A stretch of DNA of 64,000 bases from Microcella humidisoli (lineage in GTDB: Bacteria; Actinomycetota; Actinomycetes; Actinomycetales; Microbacteriaceae): NCBI RefSeq assembly GCF_024362325.1, contig NZ_CP101497.1, positions 1,612,001-1,676,000 of the forward strand. Direction: 5' to 3'. A model generated the notes under the pieces. It ran no database searches, was not told where the DNA came from, and saw nothing but the letters and a program-made list of their open reading frames with translations. A program made the position numbers and the translations under genes. Positions 1 through 11,221 of this stretch are shown piece after piece (positions within the stretch are counted from its first letter, which is position 1; each line of letters starts with the position of its first letter).

Positions 1-4
1 ACAG

Positions 5-364
5 ATGCGGATAGGGGTGACGTGGGCAGCTATCGGTGTCGCGGTGGGGGCTGCGCTTGTTGCGTGTGCGGGTCCGGCTCCGGTGGGAACGTCGACGCCA
101 GAATGGATGTCTGACGATCAAGCCACAGCAGTTGCCGATGGTGTCATTAGCTCGGATGAGTACGAGTCGGGGTTTTCCCGATACCGCTCGTGCCTAGCGG
201 CTGAGGGCTACGCCCTCGTGCTCAACGGCGAGAAGAACGAAAGCTATCAGTTCGGAATTCCCGCTGAGGCTGTCGACAGCGGGGTAGACCAACGCTGCTA
301 CGAACACGAGTTCCGTGAGATCGACATCATCTGGCAACTCGCTCACCAAGACACCTCGACGTGA
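5..364 (+). CDS. small predicted lipoprotein, function unknown
   Basis: The 119-residue product has a lipoprotein signal: a hydrophobic stretch of about residues 5-20 followed by the lipobox L-V-A-C with the acylated Cys at residue 21. The mature part is short and acidic, with two cysteines (in YRSCLA and QRCYE) that could form a disulfide outside the membrane. I do not recognise the family; small actinobacterial lipoproteins with an YxxCL segment are common and uncharacterised. Only four bases precede the start, so the promoter and the true start cannot be judged. Its base composition is somewhat less GC-rich than its neighbours. Confidence 0.6.
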   Translation: MRIGVTWAAIGVAVGAALVACAGPAPVGTSTPEWMSDDQATAVADGVISSDEYESGFSRYRSCLAAEGYALVLNGEKNESYQFGIPAEAVDSGVDQRCYEHEFREIDIIWQLAHQDTST

Positions 365-403
365 CAGAGTCGTTGAGAAAAAGCGCACGGTAGCGCGGCG
401 CAC

Positions 404-415
404 TACGCTCGCGGC
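404..415 (+). promoter_or_regulatory. leaderless -10 element (TACGCT, N6, ATG)
   Basis: TACGCT at 404-409 lies six bases before the ATG at 416, the spacing expected when transcription starts at the start codon. No ribosome-binding site is visible. Confidence 0.45.
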
Positions 416-1396
416 ATGGCAAACGACCCCACCCCGATCGACTCGGTCGTGTTGCAGTGGCTGCTCGACACCGACCCGGCCCTGCGCTGGCAGGTCGAGC
501 GCGACCTGGCCGATGAGCCCGAGCACGTGTGGCAGGCGACTCGCGCCCGCGTCGCCACCGAGGGCATGGGCGCCGCGCTCCTGGCGCATCAGGATGCCGA
601 CGGCCAGTGGGCGGGTGGCGCGTACTTCCCCGCGGGGTTCGACTGGGACAGCGAGGAAGCCCAGGAGGGCCAGCCGTGGACCGCCACCACCTGGACCCTG
701 AACACCCTGCGCGAGTTCGGCCTCGACGCCGCGGCGCTCGCCGGCACGGCCGAGAAGCTCGCCGCGAACGCGCGCTGGGAGTACGACGACCTGCCCTACT
801 GGGGCGGCGAGGTCGACGCGTGCATCAACGGCTTCACCCTCGCCAACGGCCCCTGGCTCGGCGCCGACGTCGATGCGATCGCCACGTGGTTCGCCGAGCA
901 CCAGATGGCCGAGGGCGGCTGGAACTGCGAGTGGGTCCAGGGCTCGGTGCGGTCGAGCTTCCACTCGACGCTCAACGCGCTGAAGGGCATCCTGGAGTGG
1001 GAGGAGCGCACGGGCGACACCCGTTTGCGCCCGGCGCGACATGCGGCGCACGACTACCTGCTGCGGCGACGGATGCTCTACCGAGAGTCGACCGGCGAGC
1101 TCGTGGCGCCCTGGGCCACGCACTTCGGCTACCCGTTCCGCCACGTCTACAGCGCCCTCAACGTCATGGACTACCTACGACGCGCCTCACTGCTCGAGGG
1201 CACCGCGCCCGATGACCGGGCATCTGACGCGATCGGGATCATTCGTGCCGCCCAGCAGCCCGACGGCAGCTGGCTGCAAGAGCGCCGCCACCCGGGCCGC
1301 GTCTGGTTCGAGCTCGACGTGCCCGTCGGCGCGCCGTCGCCGTGGCTGACCTTCTTGTCACTCCGCGTACTGCGCTGGTGGGACTCGGTCGCCTAG
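416..1396 (+). CDS. squalene-cyclase-like alpha/alpha-toroid protein
   Basis: The 326-residue soluble protein consists of repeats of the terpenoid cyclase/prenyltransferase toroid type: QDADGQWAGG near residue 60, AEGGWNCEW near residue 165 and AAQQPDGSWL near residue 280 are QW-like repeats. It is about half the length of a true squalene-hopene cyclase and I see no DxDD catalytic motif, so cyclase activity is doubtful. It may be a non-enzymatic toroid or act on an unknown substrate. The start follows a leaderless promoter. Its stop overlaps, tail to tail, the stop of the oxidoreductase on the other strand. Confidence 0.75.
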   Translation: MANDPTPIDSVVLQWLLDTDPALRWQVERDLADEPEHVWQATRARVATEGMGAALLAHQDADGQWAGGAYFPAGFDWDSEEAQEGQPWTATTWTLNTLREFGLDAAALAGTAEKLAANARWEYDDLPYWGGEVDACINGFTLANGPWLGADVDAIATWFAEHQMAEGGWNCEWVQGSVRSSFHSTLNALKGILEWEERTGDTRLRPARHAAHDYLLRRRMLYRESTGELVAPWATHFGYPFRHVYSALNVMDYLRRASLLEGTAPDDRASDAIGIIRAAQQPDGSWLQERRHPGRVWFELDVPVGAPSPWLTFLSLRVLRWWDSVA

Positions 1397-2841
1397 GTCA
1401 GCCGGGCGAGCGCGGCACCCGCCGCATTCCAGCCGCCCATGCCGTGCACCCCACCGCCCGGAAGCGTCGACGACGAGCACAGGTACAGCCCCGGCACGGG
1501 CGTGGCCCAGGGCGTAAGCGAGAGCGAGGGCCGGGCGGCGAGCTGCCGCCAGTCGGTCGCGCCGCCGCCGATGTCGCCGCCGACCAGGTTGGCGTTCCAC
1601 GCCTCGAGGGCGGCCGGGCCCATGACGTGCCGCCCGAGCACGCGCTCGCGGAACCCCGGGGCGACGCGCTCGAGTTGGGCCTCGATCGCGGGCAGAGCAT
1701 CCACGGTCGAGCCATTGGGCACCCGGCAGTAGGCCCACAGCGTGTGCTTGCCGGCGGGCGCGCGCGTGGGGTCGGCGACCGTCGCCTGCACGGCGAGCAC
1801 CCAGGGGTCGTCGACGTGCCGGGCGCGCGCGGCCTCGCGCTCGGTGCGAGCCACCTGCTCGGCCGTGCCGATGTGCACGGTTCCGGCGCCGGCGAGCGCG
1901 GGGTCGGCCCACGGCACGGGGCCGTCGAGCGCCCAGTCGACCTTGAACGCCCCGGCGCCGTACCGCCAGCGGTCGAGGCGGCGGGCGTAGCGCGCGGGCA
2001 AGGCGTCGCCCGCGATCGCGCGCACCTGCCGAGGGGTGAGGTCGAGCACGACGATGCTCGCGCTCGGCAGCTCGGCGAGCGACGTGACGCGGTGACCCGT
2101 GCGCAGCTCGCCGCCGAGCGCGAGCAGGCGAGCGACGAGCGCGTGGGCGACCGACTGCGAGCCGCCGCGGGCGACGGGCCAGCCGACCCCGTGCGCGAGG
2201 CCGCCGAGCATGAGCCCGATGCCCGTCGTCAGCGGCTGCCCGAGCGGCACGGCCGCATGGGCGGCGAGGCCCGCGAACAGCGCGCGGGCCGGCTCGTCGC
2301 GAAAGACGGTGCGCTCGACGAGCGACGCCGGCCAGAGCCCCCGCGCCCCGAAGCCGAGCAGCGCGCCCAGATCGTGCGGCGGCAGTCGGGTCGGGTCGAG
2401 CACCGAGGCGGCGAGGCCCGGCCAATTCGTGGAGAGGCGCGCGAGCATCCCGCGCCAGGCGCGCCCGTCGCGGCCGAGGCCCTCGGCCGTCGCGTCGATC
2501 GAGCGGTGCAGCAGCGCCGAGCGGCCCGCGTCGATCGCGTGGCCGAGCGGGGTGGGCGGATGCACGAGCTCAAGACCGCTGTGCCCATCACGATCAGCCT
2601 GCAGGTCGAGCGCCCGGATCGCCGGCGAGGCGAGGCCGAGGGCGTGCACGGTCGCGCCGAGGTCGTGCACGAACCCGGGCAGCGTCAGCTCGGCACTGCG
2701 CAGCCCGCCGCCGGGGTGCTCAGCCGCCTCGAGCACGAGCACCCGCAGGCCCGCCTCAGCGAGCCGCACGGCGGCGACGAGTCCGTTCGGCCCCGCGCCG
2801 ACAACGACAGCGTCGACATCGGGCGAGGCGGAGGTGGTCAC
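1393..2841 (-). CDS. phytoene-desaturase-like FAD-dependent oxidoreductase
   Basis: This is a 482-residue flavoprotein of the CrtI/COG1233 type. The N-terminal dinucleotide-binding motif VVVGAGPNGLVAA is followed by the acidic end of the second beta strand (VLVLEAAEHPGGG), and the C-terminal part has the family signature GGGVHGMGGWNAA. Such proteins desaturate or isomerise polyenes, but many members have unknown substrates and no carotenoid genes lie nearby, so the substrate is open. I place the start at GTG 2841 because CAGGAT stands six bases upstream (leaderless pattern); an in-frame ATG at 2859 would add six residues but has no ribosome-binding site or promoter match. Confidence 0.8.
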   Translation of the reverse strand: MTTSASPDVDAVVVGAGPNGLVAAVRLAEAGLRVLVLEAAEHPGGGLRSAELTLPGFVHDLGATVHALGLASPAIRALDLQADRDGHSGLELVHPPTPLGHAIDAGRSALLHRSIDATAEGLGRDGRAWRGMLARLSTNWPGLAASVLDPTRLPPHDLGALLGFGARGLWPASLVERTVFRDEPARALFAGLAAHAAVPLGQPLTTGIGLMLGGLAHGVGWPVARGGSQSVAHALVARLLALGGELRTGHRVTSLAELPSASIVVLDLTPRQVRAIAGDALPARYARRLDRWRYGAGAFKVDWALDGPVPWADPALAGAGTVHIGTAEQVARTEREAARARHVDDPWVLAVQATVADPTRAPAGKHTLWAYCRVPNGSTVDALPAIEAQLERVAPGFRERVLGRHVMGPAALEAWNANLVGGDIGGGATDWRQLAARPSLSLTPWATPVPGLYLCSSSTLPGGGVHGMGGWNAAGAALARLT

Positions 2842-2903
2842 GGGTCGATCCTGCCCCATGCACCTGCGCGCGACCGCCCTCGCATGGTGTCGCCCCGAGC
2901 CAC

Positions 2904-2915
2904 CAGACTGTGCTC
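2904..2915 (+). promoter_or_regulatory. leaderless -10 element (CAGACT, N6, ATG)
   Basis: CAGACT at 2904-2909 is six bases before the ATG at 2916. This supports 2916 rather than the in-frame GTG at 2910 as the start of the UvrA paralogue. Confidence 0.35.
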
Positions 2916-5291
<2,376 letters not shown>

Positions 5292-5307
5292 GAGTCGACG
5301 TGAGCGT

Positions 5308-5323
5308 CGCGGGCCCTCCCGCG
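5308..5323 (+). terminator. candidate hairpin terminator after the UvrA paralogue
   Basis: CGCGGG and CCCGCG are separated by four bases, 17 bases after the stop. There is no T tract, so only the hairpin supports this. Confidence 0.3.
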
Positions 5324-5352
5324 CGCCCTGGTCGAGCAATTCTCGTCGCTGA

Positions 5353-5364
5353 TAGCCTCGTCCG
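5353..5364 (+). promoter_or_regulatory. leaderless -10 element (TAGCCT, N6, ATG) of the FtsX operon
   Basis: TAGCCT at 5353-5358 is six bases before the ATG at 5365 that opens the leader ORF. It is the only promoter-like match upstream of the four-gene transporter operon. Confidence 0.45.
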
Positions 5365-5409
5365 ATGAGCGGTTTCTCGGTGGCGACGGCGAGCACCCCG
5401 CGCTCATGA
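5365..5409 (+). CDS. 14-codon leader ORF coupled to the FtsX permease
   Basis: A short frame (MSGFSVATASTPRS, then TGA) starts six bases after a -10 element, the leaderless arrangement seen at many genes in this window. Its stop TGA overlaps the permease ATG at 5406 as ATGA, so ribosomes ending here could restart on the permease. No ribosome-binding site is visible for the permease itself. It may act as a translational coupler for the operon. The peptide resembles nothing I know, and it could be fortuitous. Confidence 0.4.
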   Translation: MSGFSVATASTPRS

Positions 5410-8400
5410 TGCTTGTCCGCAGACTGCGCAGCCGCCAGTCATTGCTGCTCGCGACCGCGGGCGTCGTGGCGCTGTCGGCGGGGCTCGGCGCGGGGATCGG
5501 CGTGCTCGCGAACGCGACGATCATCGACGGAGCGGGCGCCGTCATCGGTGCCGCGCAGGACGATGATGCCGTCGTGCGGGTCGCCATCCGCTGGGCCGGG
5601 CAAGGGGGCACGAGCGAGTCGGCCGCGCTCCGCGCGGCGGAGGAGCAGGATGCGGCGGTGCGCGACGCGCTCGATACCCTGATGCCGACGGCGGTGTTCG
5701 CGCCGCAGCCGAGCATCCGGAGCGAGCCTCTTGAGGTCGCCCCGTTCACCGACACCGTCGTGCTCCTGAGCGATGCGAGCCTGCTCGACCGCGTCGAGGT
5801 CGTCGAGGGTACGTGGCCGCAGACACCCCGAGAGGCCGCCCTGCACCGCCGCGCGGCCGACGCGCTCGACGTGCGCATCGGCGACCGCATCACTCTTCCG
5901 GCAGCCGGTGATGAGCCCGTCGAGGTCACCGTCGCCGCCCTTTGGCTGCCGCTCGACAGCAGCGACCCCGTCTGGGCAGGCGATCCGCTCGTGGACAGCG
6001 GGCGGGTGGGCTCGGCCGTCGGCCCGCTCGTAGTCGATGAGGCGCTATGGCGCGGGCTCTCGACGCGCCCGATCGCGCAGTGGGTCTCGGCGCTCGATCC
6101 GCGCAGGGCCTCGCCCGCTGCTCTCGACCAGATCGCGGCGGGGCTGCCGTCACTGGCGCAGGTGATCGACGATGATCCTCGCAGCCAGGGCACGGGTATC
6201 GTCGTCGACGGCGGGCTCGGCAGCACGGTCACCGAGGTTCAGCGCGCGGCGGCGGGAGTCGGGGCTGTGCTCCCGGTGGCGATCGCGCTCGTCGGTGTCG
6301 CCGCGCTCACGACCCTGCTCGAACTGCAGCGCTTGCTGACGACCGTGCGGCGAGAAGAGGTGACCCTGCTGCGTTCGCGCGGCGCGTCGCCGCGACGGCT
6401 GGCGTCGAACGCCGCGGTCGAGTCGCTCATCATCGCCGTACCCGGCGCGGTGATCGGCTCGGTTCTCGGTGCTGCCATCACCCTCGTCACGCGTCCCGGA
6501 ACTCTCGAGCGCGCCCTGGCCGATCCCGCACCCCTGATGGTCGTGACCGGCGCAAGCGCGCTCGCTGTCGCCGTCGTGACGGTGGTGCTCGCGGTCGTCA
6601 TCACCACGCGCAGCGCTCGTTCTGCCCTGCGTCGCGACACACTTCTCGACTCCGGCCGCCCGTCGCGCGCGGTGAGCGGCGCCGCCCTGGTCGTGAGCGC
6701 CATCGCCGCCGGAGTCGCCGTGAGCCAGTTCGTGCTCTACCGCGGCCCGATTGTGCCGACGGCAGAGGGAGGCATTGCGGTCGACCCGATCGCGGCGCTG
6801 ACGCCCGTACTCGTTCTCGTCACCGGAGCACTGCTGGCTGTGGTGCTTGTGGAACCGCTCGCTCGGCTCGTCTCACGCGCGACGGCGGGCGCAGACCGCC
6901 TCATCCCCGTGCTCATCTCGCGCTCGCTCGCGCGGTCGACGGCGATCGTCACCGCGCCGGTACTGCTGATCGGGTTCACCGTGGGCGGGCTCGTCATCGC
7001 CGCGACGGTCGACGCGACCACGCGCTCGTCGGAACGCGCCGCTCGAGAACTCGCGCTCGGTGCCGAGCTCGCGATCAGCGGGGGCGTGCTCGACCTTGAT
7101 GCCCGAGCGGTTGTCGGGGCGGCCGGCGAGCCCGTCGCCCTCGCCGGGACGGCCTGGCGCGGGGTGCCGGTCTCGGTCGCCGAGCTCACGGGTGACGATG
7201 GGCCGGGCACGCTCGTCGCCATCGATCCGACCGCCCTCACCGAGGTCGTCGCGGAAGCTGGGGGTGCCGTCGATCGTGAGCGGATCGCCGCCGCGATCCG
7301 CGTCGATTCAGCACCGGGGATCGAGATCGCGGCGACGGCCACGAGCATCCGGCTCGGCAGCACCGAGGCGGCGGCGGCCTTCTGGGTCGCTGATGCGCAG
7401 GGCGGCGTGACCCGCGTGGCTGCCGACGAGAGCGGGGAGGCTTCGCTCCCCGGAGCCGGCGGTCCCTGGCGCGTGCTCGCCCTCGACATCGAGCCGGTCG
7501 TGAGCGGTGACGAGCTCGAGATCGCGCGGTCGGGAGTCATCGTCACCGACGCCGCCGGCGCAGAGACGGTGATCGATGTGGACGAGCAATGGGATGCGCG
7601 CCCCGGTGGGTCGGGGACGGTGCGGGTGATGCCGCAACCGGCGCCCGTGCGGCTCGCGGTCACTCCGGCCGCAGCGGATCGGGTCGGGGCGCAGCTCGGA
7701 GACAGCATCACGGTGATCGTCGCGGGCTCGGGGCGCGAGATCGTGGGGGTCGTGACCGACATCGTGCCCGCTGTGCCCGGCGCCGTGACCGTCGTGGCCG
7801 TCGTCGCCGACCTGGTCGCTGTCGCGCAGTCGCAGCTCGCGGGCTCGGAGACCCCCCTGCCTGTGACCGGGGTGTTGCTGTCGCCCGACGACGACGCCGT
7901 GATCGACGCGCGGTCGGCCCGGCAGGCTGCTGACGAGCTGCGGATGCTGGTCCCCAGCGGGTCGTCGGTCGATGCGGTCGCCGATGCGCCGACGGGCGTG
8001 CTCGCCGAGGGTGCTCGCACCGCTCTGTGGGTTGCGGCGCTCGGCGCCCTGGTGCTCGCGATCGCTGCCGCCGCCATCGTCTCCCGTGCGATCGGCGGGG
8101 TCCGCGACGTCGACGTGGTGGTGCTTCGAGCGATCGGGGTCGCTGCGCGTGCGCAGGCCCGTGCGCGTGCCCTCGAGTTCGGGGCCGTGCTGACCGTGGC
8201 GACGGTGGGCGGGATCGCAGTGGGAACCGGTGCAGCGCTCCTGCTCGTCGGCGACCTCGCTCGAGCCCTCATCGTCGACGTTCCGCCCGCACTCCCGGTT
8301 CGCGCGACCATCGAGCCAGTGCTCGCCGCAGTGCTCGGCGCGCTCCTGCTCGGGGCCATCGCTGCGCTCAGCCTCAGCGCCGCACGGCAGGCGGCTCGTC

Positions 8401-8438
8401 AGGCGCGAACGCTCTCCGCCCGGGAGGTGCTGCGATGA
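5406..8438 (+). CDS. ABC transporter permease, FtsX-like family (large)
   Basis: The 1010-residue membrane protein has an N-terminal transmembrane segment (about residues 13-36), a large extracytoplasmic region, then a bundle of hydrophobic segments from about residue 285 (AVLPVAIALVGVAALTTLL onward), a second extracytoplasmic domain and a C-terminal three-helix bundle. This is the duplicated FtsX/MacB arrangement. Such permeases act with LolD/MacB-type ATPases in export, lipoprotein handling or cell-wall signalling, and two such ATPases follow in the operon. Its stop overlaps the next permease by four bases (ATGA), implying translational coupling. The substrate is unknown. Confidence 0.85.
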   Translation: MMLVRRLRSRQSLLLATAGVVALSAGLGAGIGVLANATIIDGAGAVIGAAQDDDAVVRVAIRWAGQGGTSESAALRAAEEQDAAVRDALDTLMPTAVFAPQPSIRSEPLEVAPFTDTVVLLSDASLLDRVEVVEGTWPQTPREAALHRRAADALDVRIGDRITLPAAGDEPVEVTVAALWLPLDSSDPVWAGDPLVDSGRVGSAVGPLVVDEALWRGLSTRPIAQWVSALDPRRASPAALDQIAAGLPSLAQVIDDDPRSQGTGIVVDGGLGSTVTEVQRAAAGVGAVLPVAIALVGVAALTTLLELQRLLTTVRREEVTLLRSRGASPRRLASNAAVESLIIAVPGAVIGSVLGAAITLVTRPGTLERALADPAPLMVVTGASALAVAVVTVVLAVVITTRSARSALRRDTLLDSGRPSRAVSGAALVVSAIAAGVAVSQFVLYRGPIVPTAEGGIAVDPIAALTPVLVLVTGALLAVVLVEPLARLVSRATAGADRLIPVLISRSLARSTAIVTAPVLLIGFTVGGLVIAATVDATTRSSERAARELALGAELAISGGVLDLDARAVVGAAGEPVALAGTAWRGVPVSVAELTGDDGPGTLVAIDPTALTEVVAEAGGAVDRERIAAAIRVDSAPGIEIAATATSIRLGSTEAAAAFWVADAQGGVTRVAADESGEASLPGAGGPWRVLALDIEPVVSGDELEIARSGVIVTDAAGAETVIDVDEQWDARPGGSGTVRVMPQPAPVRLAVTPAAADRVGAQLGDSITVIVAGSGREIVGVVTDIVPAVPGAVTVVAVVADLVAVAQSQLAGSETPLPVTGVLLSPDDDAVIDARSARQAADELRMLVPSGSSVDAVADAPTGVLAEGARTALWVAALGALVLAIAAAAIVSRAIGGVRDVDVVVLRAIGVAARAQARARALEFGAVLTVATVGGIAVGTGAALLLVGDLARALIVDVPPALPVRATIEPVLAAVLGALLLGAIAALSLSAARQAARQARTLSAREVLR

Positions 8439-11221
8439 CGCGCCCTGCCCGCATCGCCCTCGCCCAGCTGCGCTCGTCCGGTGCCACGCTCGCACTGCTG
8501 GGGGTTCTCGTGGCCCTGACGGCGGCGATCGTCATCGCGGCTCCGATCGGGCTGACCCACGCCACCTCGCAAGAACTGCGAACCGCGATCGCGACTCTTC
8601 CCGCCGACCGACGCGACCCGACGGGTGAGATCCTCGATCTCACCGTCATCGACCTGCCGGTCTTCTCCGACGAGTCCGTGACCGAAGACGACGCCTACGG
8701 GAGCCTGTTCGGCACCCTCCGCGAAGCGCGGGAATCGCAACCAGAGCCACTGCGCTCAGCGCTCGGTGAGGCGCAGATCGTCATCATCAACGAGCCGGTG
8801 TCTGTTCTGCCGCAGAGCCCGGATCCCGCGGATCCCCGGTTCCTCGTCCGCACCGTCATCGACCCGCTGCTCGAGCAGCGAGTGACCGTCATCGACGGAC
8901 GTCTTCCCGAGCCGTGGGCCCCGGGCGCCGCTGCCCAGCCGCCGGGAACGCTCGTCGTGCCCGAACCGCAGGGCGGCACGGCGGCGCCCGTTGAGCTCGT
9001 GCTCACCACCGATGGTGCGGATGCCCTGCGCTGGTCGATCGGAGAACGCCGGGCTGATCCCGTCTCGGGCATCGATCTGCAGCTCGTCGGCATCGTCGGG
9101 CCAATCGATGAGCAGGACGCGTACTGGCTCGGCATCCCGGGCGCTCCCGAGTCCGAGCGGTTCGACGACGGGAATCAGCAACCGCGCGAGACCGCCGCGG
9201 CGTTTGTGAACCCGCTGAGCGTCGGGGCGCCGACGGCGTTCGGGCCGATCCGGGTCTGGTTCCCGCTCGATGTCTCCCGCCTCGACGCGCGCACGATCGA
9301 CGTCCTGCTGCCCCAGCTGCGGGCGTTCGTGTCGACCGGCTTGACGGTGCCCCTGGTCGTCGGCGGCGGGTCTCTCTCGACGACGGCATCGCTGGCCTCG
9401 CAGATCCCCGCCGCCGCCGACGACGTGCTCGATCGCGCATCGGTGACGACCGCGGTGCTCGCCCTCATGGCGGCGGGTCCGCTCGGGGCGCTCGGGGTCG
9501 TGTTCATGCTCGCATCCCGCTCGACGATCGACCGGCGTCGGTCGGTGCTCGCCCTGCAGCTCGCGCGCGGTGCCTCGCGCACGCGACTGCGCGCAGCGGT
9601 CGTCGTCGACACGCTGCTCATCACGGTTCCCGCCACGCTCCTCGGCGCCGTCGCGGGGGCGCTTGTCGCCGGGACGCTGATCGGCGACAGCCTGTCCGCT
9701 TCGGCCGCGAGCCTGCTCTCACCCGCCCCGCTCACGGCGCTCGTGGTCATCACGCTCGTCCCCGCCGTCATGCTCGCTACCCTCGTGCCCCGCGCGGCTG
9801 ATGTGCGCGAGCGCCGAGCCGACCTCGCGGGCGCCAGCCGCGCGCGCACGCTCGTCGAGCTCGTCACCGTGGCCCTCGCGGTGATCTCCGTCGCGCTCGT
9901 GCTGCAGCGGGGTATCGTCACCGCCGCGGCTGCGGTCGGCGTCGATCCGCTGCTCGTCGCCATGCCGCTGCTCGTCGCGCTCGCCGCGAGCGTGCTCACG
10001 GCTCGGCTCTACCCCGTGCTGGTCGCCCTGGCCCAGCGCGTCATCGGCCGGGCTGGTAGTGCCGTCGCGGTGATCGGCGCGCGGCGGGCATCCCGCGATC
10101 GGGCGGTGGGACTGCCCGTCGTCGTCGCGACCGTCATCGCGGCATCGGTCGCCGTCTCGTCGCTCTCGCTGCTCGCCGTGATCGACGCCGGACTCGACGG
10201 TGCCGCGCGAGACCGGCTGGGTGCCGCGGTGCGCATCACCGGTCCCGCCGTCGACGCCGTGCTCGTCGCCGCGGTGCGCGAGCTGCCCGAGGCGGCCGCC
10301 GTAGGAGGCATCGACGTCATCGGCCCCGTCGTGCTCGGCATCGACGGAGTGCGCGAGAACGCGACGGTCATCGTCCTGGACGAGACCGCCGCCCGGCTGC
10401 GCACCGACGCGCCCGCCGACTGGCCCCCTGCGACAGCCACGGTTGATGACGACCGGGTGCCCGTGATGTTCAGTGATGACCTGCTGCCGACCGTCGACGG
10501 GCTTCCGGCTGCGGATGCGGACATCGCGGTCGACGGGGTGCCCGTGACGGTCGTCGCCACCGGCCGGGTCGCGGCGGGCTACGGCGCTCCGAGCTCGTGG
10601 GTGCTCGTCGGCGAGGCGGATGCGGATCTATTCACGAACCGGCTGGCCATCGACACCGTGCTGGTCGAGCCGGCGCCAGGAGTCAGCCCGACGCAGCTCG
10701 GCGATGCTCTGCGCACCCTCACCTCCGACGAGCCGGACGGGGAAGCCCGGATCGCGATCGCCCAGTCCGCTGCGACGGAGGCGCGCGCCGTGCCCCTGAC
10801 GGCCGCTCTGCGCGTCACGCTGCTCTGCGCCGCGGTGCTCGCCGTCGGTCTCGCCATCACGACGCTCGCCGTCGCCGCGCTCGTCGGTCGACCGCGTCGG
10901 CAGCGTGTGCAGGGGCTCGCGCTCGTGCTCGGCGCGCGACGGTCGTCGTCGCTCGTCGCCTGGGAGCTCGCACCGCCGGCGGTCCTCGGCACTCTCGTCG
11001 GCAGCCTCGTCGGCCTCGGCCTCGTGCCCCTCGCGACCGCTGCGGTCGACCTGCGGTTCGTCATCGGCGTTCCCGACCCCGTCGCCGCATCCCTCGATGC
11101 CGGCCTCATCATCGGCACGGTCGTCTGCGTGCTTGTCGGCGTGATCGCGGTCATCGCGATCGCGACCGCGCTCGACCGACGACCGCCCCTGCTCACCACC
11201 CTGCGAACGGAGTCATCATGA
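8435..11221 (+). CDS. ABC transporter permease, FtsX-like family (second subunit)
   Basis: The 928-residue permease is related in layout to the preceding one: an N-terminal transmembrane helix (about residues 15-36), a long extracytoplasmic domain, a central group of hydrophobic helices around residues 335-470 and further helices to the C terminus. The ATG at 8435 overlaps the previous stop as ATGA; the same frame stays open further upstream, but that part lies inside the previous gene. Two different large FtsX permeases in one operon suggest a heterodimeric channel driven by the two ATPases that follow. Confidence 0.85.
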   Translation: MTRPARIALAQLRSSGATLALLGVLVALTAAIVIAAPIGLTHATSQELRTAIATLPADRRDPTGEILDLTVIDLPVFSDESVTEDDAYGSLFGTLREARESQPEPLRSALGEAQIVIINEPVSVLPQSPDPADPRFLVRTVIDPLLEQRVTVIDGRLPEPWAPGAAAQPPGTLVVPEPQGGTAAPVELVLTTDGADALRWSIGERRADPVSGIDLQLVGIVGPIDEQDAYWLGIPGAPESERFDDGNQQPRETAAAFVNPLSVGAPTAFGPIRVWFPLDVSRLDARTIDVLLPQLRAFVSTGLTVPLVVGGGSLSTTASLASQIPAAADDVLDRASVTTAVLALMAAGPLGALGVVFMLASRSTIDRRRSVLALQLARGASRTRLRAAVVVDTLLITVPATLLGAVAGALVAGTLIGDSLSASAASLLSPAPLTALVVITLVPAVMLATLVPRAADVRERRADLAGASRARTLVELVTVALAVISVALVLQRGIVTAAAAVGVDPLLVAMPLLVALAASVLTARLYPVLVALAQRVIGRAGSAVAVIGARRASRDRAVGLPVVVATVIAASVAVSSLSLLAVIDAGLDGAARDRLGAAVRITGPAVDAVLVAAVRELPEAAAVGGIDVIGPVVLGIDGVRENATVIVLDETAARLRTDAPADWPPATATVDDDRVPVMFSDDLLPTVDGLPAADADIAVDGVPVTVVATGRVAAGYGAPSSWVLVGEADADLFTNRLAIDTVLVEPAPGVSPTQLGDALRTLTSDEPDGEARIAIAQSAATEARAVPLTAALRVTLLCAAVLAVGLAITTLAVAALVGRPRRQRVQGLALVLGARRSSSLVAWELAPPAVLGTLVGSLVGLGLVPLATAAVDLRFVIGVPDPVAASLDAGLIIGTVVCVLVGVIAVIAIATALDRRPPLLTTLRTESS

